From Candidatus Mediterraneibacter stercorigallinarum (lineage in GTDB: Bacteria; Bacillota; Clostridia; Lachnospirales; Lachnospiraceae): 5,317 nucleotides of DNA. The position numbers were made by a program, and so were the translations under genes. How positions within the stretch are numbered: position 1 is the stretch's first letter; each line of letters begins with the position of its first letter. Positions 1-5,309 of the stretch are shown here, in pieces. The stretch is taken from contig DXCD01000036.1 of the NCBI GenBank assembly GCA_019116185.1, forward strand, positions 1 through 5,317. The letters are read 5' to 3'. The notes under the pieces were generated by a model that saw only the letters and a program-made list of their open reading frames with translations, did no database searches and was not told the DNA's origin.

Positions 1-52
1 CGCTTTGAAATTGTTTTTAGCTGTCTCCCATTCCTTTTACGTCTTTCCCAAA

Positions 53-165
53 TCGTGGAGCCGGAACCTGAGCCACATCCCCGCCCGCCACGAATACGTC
101 TTAAAATAACCTACGGTTTTCGGACGTTATGTCTTACGGCCGTCTCCCCGGCAAATCCAGATTTA
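53..165 (-). repeat. Dispersed repeat element, left copy (inverted relative to the right copy)
   Basis: Read on the minus strand from 165, this begins with a 23-bp segment (143-165, starting TAAATCTGGATTTGCC) identical to 5158-5180. It then shares CGAAAAC (122-116), AAGACGTATTC (102-92) and GCTCCACGA (61-53) with the right copy in the same order and at nearly the same spacing (gaps of 40 versus 45 nt, and 30 versus 29 nt). The element starts 6 nt after the ptsI stop and runs toward the window edge. The 23-mer contains a small hairpin, AAATC-TG-GATTT. No long open frame or convincing terminator is visible in 1-171. Confidence 0.7.
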
Positions 166-174
166 CCAGATTTA
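157..174. repeat. Tandem 9-bp duplication (CCAGATTTA x2)
   Basis: CCAGATTTA occurs twice head to tail, at 157-165 and 166-174. One unit ends the 23-bp repeat and the other includes the ptsI stop codon (172-174). It could be replication slippage, or a trace of the insertion that placed the repeat element directly after ptsI. Confidence 0.6.
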
Positions 175-1794
175 TTCGCACTCTCTAATGCGCTTTCTAA
201 GCGGAAGCACCATGGCCGGTGACACGGACAACTCGTCCAGTCCCATCTTCAGGAACTCTTCTGTGAGTTCCAGATCAGCCCCCAGCTCTCCGCAGATTCC
301 AATCCAGGCACCCTCTGCATGAGCGTTATCAGCCGCCATTTTGATCATGGCAAGCACTGCCGGGTGATGCGGATCATAGAACTGATCAAGCTTGGAATTC
401 TGACGGTCAATCGCCAGCGTATACTGGGTCAGGTCATTCGTACCAACGCTGAAGAAGTCAACTTCTTTTGCGAGTTCCCGGCTTACCATAACAGACGCCG
501 GAGTCTCAATCATGATACCGAGCTCCACATCCTCTTTGAACGGAATACCTTCATTCTTAAGTTCTTCCTTCACTTCCGCAATAATCTCCTTGATCTTCCG
601 CACTTCATCCACAGAAATGATCATGGGGAACATAATAGAAATATTTCCATATACTGCCGCGCGGTACAGGGCACGGAGCTGTGTCTTGAAAATTTCCGTC
701 CTTGTCAGGCAGATTCGGATCGCGCGGTAACCCAGAGCCGGGTTCTCCTCTTTGTCAAGTCCGAAATAATCCACCTGTTTGTCTGCGCCAATATCCAGTG
801 TACGGATAATGACTTTCTTTCCTGCCATGCTCTCCGCCACCTGCTTGTACACAGAGAACTGCTGATCCTCAGTCGGGAAATCCGTATTCTCAAGATACAG
901 AAATTCACTTCTGAAAAGACCGATACCGCCGGCATCATTCTTAAGTACAGCACCAAGATCGGACACATTTCCGATATTTGCATACACATTGATCTTCTGC
1001 CCGCTCTTTGTGACGTTTTCCTTGCCTTTGAGCTGCTCAAGAAGAGCTTTTTGTTCCAGATCCTTAGCGCGTTTCTCCTGCATAGCCTTCATCGTCTCTT
1101 CATCCGGTTCGATGTAAAGCGTTCCGGTGAAACCGTCAATTGCAGCCATCTTCCCGTCATATTCCGAAAGAAGTTCTTCTCCCAGACCGATTACAGCAGG
1201 AATATTCATTGTACGCGCAAGAATCGCTGTATGTGAATTGGATGATCCATACATTGTCGCAAATCCAAGTACTTTGCTCTTATCAAGCTGTACCGTCTCG
1301 CTTGGAGCAAGATCATCCGCCGCAATGATGCACGGCTCTGTCATTTCCTTCATTCCCGCATCCACGCCGCACAGGATATCCAGAACGCGTTCGGACACAT
1401 CTCTTACATCCGCAGCGCGTCCCTGCATATAAGCATCATCCATCGCCGCAAACATCTCTGCAAAATTGTCCGCTGTCGTAGCCACTGCAAATTCCGCATT
1501 GACCTCCTGGGTCCGGATGATATTCTCAATAGACTCAAGATAATCCAGATCTTCGAGCATCATCTGATGGATCTCAAAAATCATGGCATTTGCTTCGCCC
1601 ACATCTTCGATCGCTTTGTCATACAGTCCTTTTAACTGAGATACTGCTGTATCCTTCGCATCCTGAAATCTCTTCCATTCTGCATCCACATCATCAACGT
1701 GTGCCCTTTTGATCACTTTCTCGTTCCTTTTATAGAACATGAGCTTTCCGATAGACACGCCGCCGAATACACTTTTACCGCTTATCGTAACCAT
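172..1794 (-). CDS. ptsI: PTS Enzyme I (phosphoenolpyruvate-protein phosphotransferase)
   Basis: This cytoplasmic enzyme takes phosphate from phosphoenolpyruvate and passes it to His15 of HPr, the first step for all PTS sugar transporters. The 540-residue product is slightly shorter than the family norm of about 570. The N-terminal HPr-binding and phosphohistidine part holds the swivelling-domain motif GSSNSHTAILAR at 183-194, with His188 as the phosphorylated residue. The C-terminal PEP-binding barrel shows GLFRSEFLY (292-300), RTLDIGADK (331-339), GIMIETPAS (426-434), GTNDLTQY (451-458) and GICGELG (499-505), with catalytic Cys501. All key residues are present, so it should be active. The ATG at 1794 is preceded by AAGGAG with a 9-nt spacing. 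It lies 23 nt downstream of ptsH and is surely co-transcribed with it. The stop codon abuts a repeat element. Confidence 0.97.
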   Translation of the reverse strand: MVTISGKSVFGGVSIGKLMFYKRNEKVIKRAHVDDVDAEWKRFQDAKDTAVSQLKGLYDKAIEDVGEANAMIFEIHQMMLEDLDYLESIENIIRTQEVNAEFAVATTADNFAEMFAAMDDAYMQGRAADVRDVSERVLDILCGVDAGMKEMTEPCIIAADDLAPSETVQLDKSKVLGFATMYGSSNSHTAILARTMNIPAVIGLGEELLSEYDGKMAAIDGFTGTLYIEPDEETMKAMQEKRAKDLEQKALLEQLKGKENVTKSGQKINVYANIGNVSDLGAVLKNDAGGIGLFRSEFLYLENTDFPTEDQQFSVYKQVAESMAGKKVIIRTLDIGADKQVDYFGLDKEENPALGYRAIRICLTRTEIFKTQLRALYRAAVYGNISIMFPMIISVDEVRKIKEIIAEVKEELKNEGIPFKEDVELGIMIETPASVMVSRELAKEVDFFSVGTNDLTQYTLAIDRQNSKLDQFYDPHHPAVLAMIKMAADNAHAEGAWIGICGELGADLELTEEFLKMGLDELSVSPAMVLPLRKRIRECE

Positions 1795-1817
1795 GGCTTG
1801 CTTCTCCTTAATCTATT

Positions 1818-2075
1818 TTATAAATTTTCTTTGAAGAATGCCTCTAATTCTGCGATCGCTGTATCTTCATCTGCTCCTTCAACCGTGATTGTAACTTCCT
1901 CTCCTGTCTTGACGCCCAGTCCCATAACTCCAAAGATCCTCTTTGCATCTGCTGTCTTATCGCCCTTTGTAATCTTCACAGATGACTGATAGCCTGCTGC
2001 CTGCTTAACAAGGATCCCTGCCGGTCTTGCGTGGATTCCCTCCGGATCTGTTACCACGTATTTGAATTCTTTCAT
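1818..2075 (-). CDS. ptsH: Phosphocarrier protein HPr
   Basis: This small cytoplasmic phosphocarrier moves phosphate from Enzyme I to the EIIA domains of sugar permeases. The 85-residue length is normal for the family. The active-site motif GIHARPAG (13-20) contains the phosphorylated His15 and Arg17. The second conserved region is at 43-54, but the residue aligning without gaps to regulatory Ser46 is Arg46 (codon at 1938-1940, AGG) in the sequence DAKRIFGVMGLG. In Bacillus-type HPr this serine is the target of HPr kinase and is needed for CcpA co-repression, so that control probably does not act on this protein. The rest of the fold is intact, so sugar phosphotransfer is expected. The ATG at 2075 has an AAGGAGG ribosome binding site about 10 nt upstream and a strong promoter about 40 nt upstream. 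It is the first gene of ptsHI. Confidence 0.97.
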   Translation of the reverse strand: MKEFKYVVTDPEGIHARPAGILVKQAAGYQSSVKITKGDKTADAKRIFGVMGLGVKTGEEVTITVEGADEDTAIAELEAFFKENL

Positions 2076-2113
2076 AATTGTTTATCCTCCTTTGACTTCA
2101 TGATTCTGTTATC

Positions 2114-2142
2114 AGTATATACCACATCCACTGAATTTTCAA
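2114..2142 (-). promoter_or_regulatory. Sigma-A-type promoter of ptsHI
   Basis: Minus-strand TTGAAA (2142-2137), a 17-nt spacer and TATACT (2119-2114) give a near-consensus promoter. Transcription should start near 2107, leaving a short leader of about 30 nt that contains the AAGGAGG ribosome binding site of ptsH. This leader is too short to hold an antiterminator or riboswitch, so high basal expression is expected. Confidence 0.75.
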
Positions 2143-2181
2143 TTGCTGTTTCAATAAGAAAACGCATTTTGTTGCACTATT

Positions 2182-2252
2182 TAACAGAGTTTTCTCTTGT
2201 GCAAATTCAAACACATGTCTCATCTTCGGACAGCCTGCCGTATCCTCTGTTA
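2182..2252 (-). repeat. 8-bp inverted repeat in the cysK-ptsH gap
   Basis: TAACAGAG at 2182-2189 and its complement CTCTGTTA at 2245-2252 are separated by 55 nt. The distal arm includes the cysK stop codon. In the cysK transcript the arms could pair into a long-looped structure, but no U-tract follows, so this is not a standard terminator. The rest of the 174-nt gap holds only the ptsH promoter and leader. Confidence 0.25.
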
Positions 2253-3176
2253 TTGAAAAAGAGGAGTGGAAAGATACCGCTCCCCCGTATCCGGCAGAAG
2301 AGCCACAATGGTCTTTCCTTCGTTCTCCGGTTTCTGCGCCTCCACAATCGCAGTATGAAGAGCCGCTCCCGAAGTAATGCCTACAAGGACTCCCTCTGCA
2401 GACGCCAGCAGTCTTGCAGCCGCATAAGCCTCGTCTTCTGTCACACGGCTGATCTCATCATAAATATCTGTATCAAGAATCTCCGGGATGAAGCCTGCCC
2501 CGATCCCCTGCAGTCCGTGGGGACCCGGACTGCCTCCGGAGAGCACCGGGGACCCCGCAGGCTCTGCCACAACCACTTTTACATCCGGTTTCTGCTCTTT
2601 CAAGTATCTGCCGACACCTGTCACCGTTCCTCCGGTACCTGCCCCGGCGACAAAAACATCAACCGTGCCCTCTGTATCTTCCCAGATCTCCGGTCCTGTG
2701 GTCCTGTAGTGAGCTTTGGGATTTGCCTCATTCACAAACTGGCCGAGGACAACTGCATTGGGAATCTCCTTTTCCAGCTCTGCCGCCTTCTCAATGGCTC
2801 CTTTCATGCCTTTCGCCCCTTCCGTGAGCACGATCTGAGCCCCGTATCCGAGCAGAAGTTTCCGCCTCTCGATGCTCATCGTCTCAGGCATGACAAAGAC
2901 CGCTTTGTACCCTCTTGCCGCTGCCACTGATGCGAGGCCGATCCCGGTATTTCCGCTGGTCGGCTCAATGATCGTCGCCCCTTCTCTGATCCTGCCCGTT
3001 CGCTCTGCGTCCTCAATCATGCTGAGTGCTGCCCGGTCTTTTACGCTGCCTGCAGGATTAAAATACTCCAGTTTTACAAGAACTTTTGCTTTCAGCCCTT
3101 TTTCTCCTTCAATATTTTTCACTTCCAGGAGAGGCGTCCTCCCGATCAACTCTGTCACACTCTGATATACCTTCAT
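2250..3176 (-). CDS. cysK: Cysteine synthase A (O-acetylserine sulfhydrylase)
   Basis: This PLP enzyme forms L-cysteine from O-acetylserine and sulfide in the cytoplasm. The 308 residues match the CysK family length. The PLP-binding lysine is Lys46 in NPAGSVKDRAA (40-50). The substrate loop TSGNTG is at 73-78, the phosphate-binding glycine loop GAGTGGT at 178-184, ITSGAA at 267-272 (Ser269 contacts the PLP ring nitrogen in the family) and PDTGERYLST at 295-304. There is no C-terminal CBS domain, so it is not cystathionine beta-synthase. The ATG at 3176 follows an AAGGAAG-type ribosome binding site. The gene sits 107 nt after metY and has its own promoter-like boxes in that gap. In Bacillus and Staphylococcus, CysK is also the co-repressor partner of CymR. 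A CymR homologue lies two genes upstream here, so this copy may have the same dual role (inference). A CysM-type specificity cannot be excluded from sequence alone. Confidence 0.95.
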   Translation of the reverse strand: MKVYQSVTELIGRTPLLEVKNIEGEKGLKAKVLVKLEYFNPAGSVKDRAALSMIEDAERTGRIREGATIIEPTSGNTGIGLASVAAARGYKAVFVMPETMSIERRKLLLGYGAQIVLTEGAKGMKGAIEKAAELEKEIPNAVVLGQFVNEANPKAHYRTTGPEIWEDTEGTVDVFVAGAGTGGTVTGVGRYLKEQKPDVKVVVAEPAGSPVLSGGSPGPHGLQGIGAGFIPEILDTDIYDEISRVTEDEAYAAARLLASAEGVLVGITSGAALHTAIVEAQKPENEGKTIVALLPDTGERYLSTPLFQ

Positions 3177-3221
3177 TTTTTACTTCCTTTCTTTATTATT
3201 GTCTACTGTTCTTTCATAATT

Positions 3222-3246
3222 ATTAAATATGTGCAGGATTAAATAT
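3222..3246 (-). repeat. Paired ATATTTAAT repeat overlapping the cysK -10 box
   Basis: The nine bases ATATTTAAT occur twice on the minus strand, at 3246-3238 and 3230-3222, with a 16-bp period. The first copy overlaps the putative -10 box. AT-rich repeats are expected by chance near promoters, but the spacing of about one and a half helical turns and the overlap with the -10 make an operator possible. Confidence 0.35.
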
Positions 3247-3270
3247 ACGCAGGCACAAGTACAGCCTCAA
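3242..3270 (-). promoter_or_regulatory. Probable promoter of cysK
   Basis: Minus-strand TTGAGG (3270-3265), a 17-nt spacer and TATATT (3247-3242) lie in the 107-nt gap after metY. This would give cysK its own transcript with a leader of roughly 60 nt, in addition to any read-through from cymR-metY. The -35 box is imperfect, so a regulated or moderate promoter is likely. Confidence 0.55.
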
Positions 3271-3283
3271 CTGCCGCCTTCTC

Positions 3284-4567
3284 TCACACAGCCTCCAGCG
3301 CCTGTCCCAGATCCCACAGAATATCCTCAATATGCTCTGTCCCGATGGACACCCGTACCGTGTTAGGACAGATTCCGGAAGCCGCAAGCTCTGCCGCCGT
3401 CATCTGGGAATGTGTGGTGCTGGCCGGATGGATGACAAGGGATTTCACATCCGCTACATTTGCCAGCAGGGAAAAGATCTTGAGACGGTCAATAAACCGC
3501 TTCGTATCTTCCTCTGTCCCATTGATTTCAAACGTAAAGATCGAAGCCCCGCCCTTCGGAAAATATTTCTGATACAAAGCGTGATATGGGCTGTCGGCAA
3601 GGGACGGATGATTTACTCTGGCAACTTTCGGATGCCCCGCAAGAAATTCTGCCACCCGTTTTGTATTCTCTACATGCCGTTCCACCCGAAGAGAAAGTGT
3701 CTCAAGCCCCTGCAAAAAGAGAAAAGCATGAAGCGGCGCTGCTGCTGCTCCCATATCTCTCAAAAGGACCGCACGGATTCTCGTCACAAATGCAGCTTCT
3801 CCTGCCGCTTCTGAAAAGGAAACACCGTGATAGCTCGGGTCCGGATCCGTGATTTGCGGGTATTTCCCGGACGCCTTCCAGTCTGTCTTCCCGCTCTCTA
3901 TGATCACGCCGCCGAGAGCCGTGCCGTGGCCCCCGATAAACTTCGTGGCAGAATGTACCACGATATCAGCTCCATACTCAAAGGGCCGCAGAAGATATGG
4001 CGTAGCAAAGGTATTGTCCACCACCAGAACGATCCCGTGTGCATGGGCAATGTCCGCAATCTTTTGGATATCCACAAGATTTGCGTTGGGATTGCCAATG
4101 GACTCGATGAAAACAGCCTTTGTGTTCTCCCTGATCGCCGCCTCGAAACTTCCTTCTTCGTCCGGATCTACAAAAGTAGCTGTAATCCCCTGATCCGGAA
4201 GCGTATGCTCGAGGAGATTATAAGATCCGCCGTAAATATATTTTGACGCCACAATATGGCCGCCCGCTTTCGCTAGATTCTGGAACGTATAAGTAATCGC
4301 GGCTGCCCCGGAGGCAACTGCAAGCGCCGCACTCCCGCCTTCCAGCGCTGCAATACGGGTCTCAAACACTTCCTGAGTCGGATTGGTCAGCCTCCCGTAG
4401 ATATTCCCGGCTTCTGCCAGGCTGAAGCGGTCCGCCGCATGCTGGCAGTTCCGGAACACATAAGAGGTCGTCTGATAGATCGGCACTGCCCTGGCATCCG
4501 TTGCCGGATCCGGCTGCTCCTGTCCTGCATGTAACTGTAATGTCTCAAATTTTAAATCTTTTTTCAT
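3284..4567 (-). CDS. metY: O-acetylhomoserine sulfhydrylase (O-acetylhomoserine aminocarboxypropyltransferase)
   Basis: This PLP-dependent enzyme of the Cys/Met metabolism family makes homocysteine from O-acetylhomoserine and sulfide, feeding methionine synthesis by direct sulfhydrylation. The 427-residue length fits MetY rather than cystathionine gamma-synthase or lyase (about 380-400), and the extra segment at about 235-280 is typical of MetY. Visible motifs are YGRLTNPT (57-64; Tyr57 and Arg59 contact PLP phosphate of the neighbouring subunit), DNTFATPYL (184-192; Asp184), the PLP lysine Lys209 in SATKFIGGHG (206-215), and KSLVIHPASTTH (375-386). I chose the ATG at 4567 because the protein then begins in the family manner, MKKDLKFETLQLHAG, and a GAAAGGA sequence lies about 10 nt upstream. 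The open frame continues to a TTG at 4708 inside the preceding gene, which is unlikely to be used. An in-frame ATG at 4591 is a weaker alternative. The start is 61 nt after the cymR-like gene, probably in one operon. Confidence 0.93.
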   Translation of the reverse strand: MKKDLKFETLQLHAGQEQPDPATDARAVPIYQTTSYVFRNCQHAADRFSLAEAGNIYGRLTNPTQEVFETRIAALEGGSAALAVASGAAAITYTFQNLAKAGGHIVASKYIYGGSYNLLEHTLPDQGITATFVDPDEEGSFEAAIRENTKAVFIESIGNPNANLVDIQKIADIAHAHGIVLVVDNTFATPYLLRPFEYGADIVVHSATKFIGGHGTALGGVIIESGKTDWKASGKYPQITDPDPSYHGVSFSEAAGEAAFVTRIRAVLLRDMGAAAAPLHAFLFLQGLETLSLRVERHVENTKRVAEFLAGHPKVARVNHPSLADSPYHALYQKYFPKGGASIFTFEINGTEEDTKRFIDRLKIFSLLANVADVKSLVIHPASTTHSQMTAAELAASGICPNTVRVSIGTEHIEDILWDLGQALEAV

Positions 4568-4628
4568 CCTGTATCCATCCTTTCTCTCCATAGCCGGGTT
4601 TTCATTCTGAAAAATATGCTTCCTAAAG

Positions 4629-5069
4629 TCAGATATAATACATGATCGTGCCTTTTTCCAGATTTCTGCGGTATTCCCTGACAAGACTCCCCAGCGTTTT
4701 CTCCTCAAGAAAAAGATTCACCTTCCTGTCGATCTCGTCCCAGAGAAGAGTTCTCAATGCAGCCTGTACCATATCCTGCTCTTCCTCTCCAGTCCTGTCC
4801 ACAATAGAGAACTCCCCTTCCAGCGCCTCCAGCACCTCTCTCACCGTAATTTTTTCCATATCGCCGGCCAGCCTGAATCCCCCGTTTGATCCTTTTACTC
4901 CAATAATAATTCCGGCTCTGCGCAGCATCCCGAATACCTGTTCCAGATAGTTCAGGGACAGCTTCTGCCGCTGCGCGATCTGCGCAAGAGAGACAGTCCC
5001 TTCCGCATCATTCGCCGCAAGATCCACAAGGGCGCGCAGTCCGTATCTCCCTTTTGTAGAAAGCTTCAT
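4629..5069 (-). CDS. cymR: Rrf2-family transcriptional regulator, CymR-like (cysteine metabolism repressor)
   Basis: This is a 146-residue winged-helix DNA-binding protein. The N-terminus MKLSTKGRYGLRAL is the Rrf2 signature, followed by a helix-turn-helix at about 27-50 (SLAQIAQ...LSLNYLEQVF) and a wing GVKGSNGGF at 57-65. The protein contains no cysteine, so the three-Cys iron-sulfur ligand set of IscR is absent. It ends in IMYYI, resembling the MFYI end I recall for Bacillus CymR. With metY directly downstream and cysK beyond it, it most likely represses sulfur-assimilation genes according to cysteine supply (inference from family and context). I chose the ATG at 5069 because AAGGAG lies 5 nt upstream and the family N-terminus starts there. 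A TTG at 5087 would add only six residues that overlap the ribosome binding site. Repeated GTAGGAATT elements in its own promoter region suggest autoregulation. An IscR-like role is less likely. Confidence 0.9.
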   Translation of the reverse strand: MKLSTKGRYGLRALVDLAANDAEGTVSLAQIAQRQKLSLNYLEQVFGMLRRAGIIIGVKGSNGGFRLAGDMEKITVREVLEALEGEFSIVDRTGEEEQDMVQAALRTLLWDEIDRKVNLFLEEKTLGSLVREYRRNLEKGTIMYYI

Positions 5070-5074
5070 TTTAT

Positions 5075-5080
5075 CTCCTT
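5075..5080 (-). promoter_or_regulatory. Ribosome binding site deciding the cymR start
   Basis: AAGGAG (minus strand) sits 5 nt before the ATG at 5069. The upstream in-frame TTG at 5087 would place this site inside the coding sequence, so the site supports the ATG as the true start. Confidence 0.8.
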
Positions 5081-5085
5081 CCTTC

Positions 5086-5094
5086 AATTCCTAC
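5086..5094 (-). promoter_or_regulatory. Candidate repressor element, copy 2 (GTAGGAATT)
   Basis: This second exact GTAGGAATT lies in the predicted cymR leader at roughly +22 to +30, just upstream of the ribosome binding site. A repressor bound here and at copy 1 could act as a pair or as a roadblock. A weaker TAGGAA match also occurs at 4620-4625 in the cymR-metY gap. Confidence 0.4.
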
Positions 5095-5121
5095 TTTTCC
5101 GATATGTATTATATGCTATAT

Positions 5122-5150
5122 GTTATACCAGCAAATTCCTACCATGTCAA
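5122..5150 (-). promoter_or_regulatory. Sigma-A-type promoter of cymR-metY
   Basis: On the minus strand TTGACA (5150-5145) is followed by a 17-nt spacer and TATAAC (5127-5122). A TGG directly before the -10 hexamer adds an extended -10 element. Transcription should begin near 5115, giving a leader of about 45 nt before the cymR ATG. A GTAGGAATT element lies within the spacer, so a bound repressor would block RNA polymerase. Confidence 0.8.
5134..5142 (-). promoter_or_regulatory. Candidate repressor element, copy 1 (GTAGGAATT)
   Basis: GTAGGAATT on the minus strand lies between the -35 and -10 boxes of the cymR promoter. The same nine bases recur in the same orientation 48 nt downstream. Repetition in the promoter of an Rrf2 regulator suggests a binding site for that regulator. 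From memory, CymR boxes in Bacillales also contain a TAGGAAT-like part, but I could not check this. Confidence 0.45.
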
Positions 5151-5157
5151 TATAAAA

Positions 5158-5274
5158 TAAATCTGGATTTGCCGGGGAGATCGAGGATGAGCAAATCGGA
5201 CGAAAACAGTGAAGCGGGGATATCGAAGACGTATTCAGATCATGTGTACGGCTGGCTTCGGCTCCGCTCCACGA
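5158..5274 (+). repeat. Dispersed repeat element, right copy
   Basis: The first 23 bp (5158-5180) are identical to the reverse complement of 143-165. CGAAAAC (5201-5207), AAGACGTATTC (5226-5236) and GCTCCACGA (5266-5274) continue the match colinearly. The copy lies immediately upstream of the cymR promoter and points away from the gene block. Similarity continues outside the 23-mer, not inside it. This suggests two diverged copies of an interspersed element rather than terminal inverted repeats of a transposon. How far it extends past the window end cannot be seen. Confidence 0.7.
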
Positions 5275-5309
5275 GGCAAGTAAAACTACAAAATTCGGAA
5301 CTATGCTAA
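5187..5309 (+). CDS. Possible 40-residue small protein inside the repeat element (doubtful)
   Basis: An ATG at 5187 opens a 40-codon frame ending in TAA at 5307-5309, with GGGGAG 7 nt upstream as a possible ribosome binding site. The predicted peptide starts MSKSDENSEAGISKTYSD, is polar and basic toward its C-terminus (WLRLRSTRQVK), and has no signal or membrane segment. It lies wholly within or next to the dispersed repeat, and the left copy lacks the same start and full frame, although it can encode MWLRFR at the matching place. A chance frame in a repeat is the more likely explanation. No function can be assigned. Confidence 0.2.
   Translation: MSKSDENSEAGISKTYSDHVYGWLRLRSTRQVKLQNSELC

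Noticed and set aside
101..122. Intrinsic terminator after ptsI (AACC-GTA-GGTT stem followed by ATTTT on the minus strand)
   Set aside because: The stem is only four base pairs and the T-run is short. It also sits inside the repeat element, so it is not convincing as a terminator.
319..1236. Long open frame of 305 codons on the plus strand opposite ptsI
   Set aside because: It is entirely antisense to a clearly conserved Enzyme I, and its translation has no recognisable domain and an unnatural composition rich in His, Arg and Leu. It is a shadow of ptsI codon usage.
2157..2170. Possible CcpA cre site upstream of ptsH (AGAAAACGCATTTT)
   Set aside because: Only about 10 of 14 positions fit the cre consensus from memory, the ends do not form the expected palindrome, and it lies upstream of the -35 box.
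2031..2930. Long open frame of 299 codons on the plus strand opposite cysK and the ptsH promoter
   Set aside because: It crosses a clear promoter and two conserved minus-strand genes and shows no family motif. I judge it an antisense artefact.
3177..3283. SAM riboswitch or T-box leader upstream of cysK or metY
   Set aside because: The gaps (107 nt and 61 nt) are too short for these leaders, and no terminator stem or T-box core sequence is visible.
4568..4708. N-terminal extension of the metY frame to a TTG start at 4708
   Set aside because: The 47 extra residues overlap the 3' end of the cymR-like gene, look unrelated to the family and lack a ribosome binding site. The ATG at 4567 gives the family N-terminus.
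143..5180. The 23-bp repeats as terminal inverted repeats of a transposon carrying the five genes
   Set aside because: Similarity extends outward beyond the 23-mers instead of stopping at them, no transposase is present, and the cargo is housekeeping. Two copies of a dispersed element explain it better.
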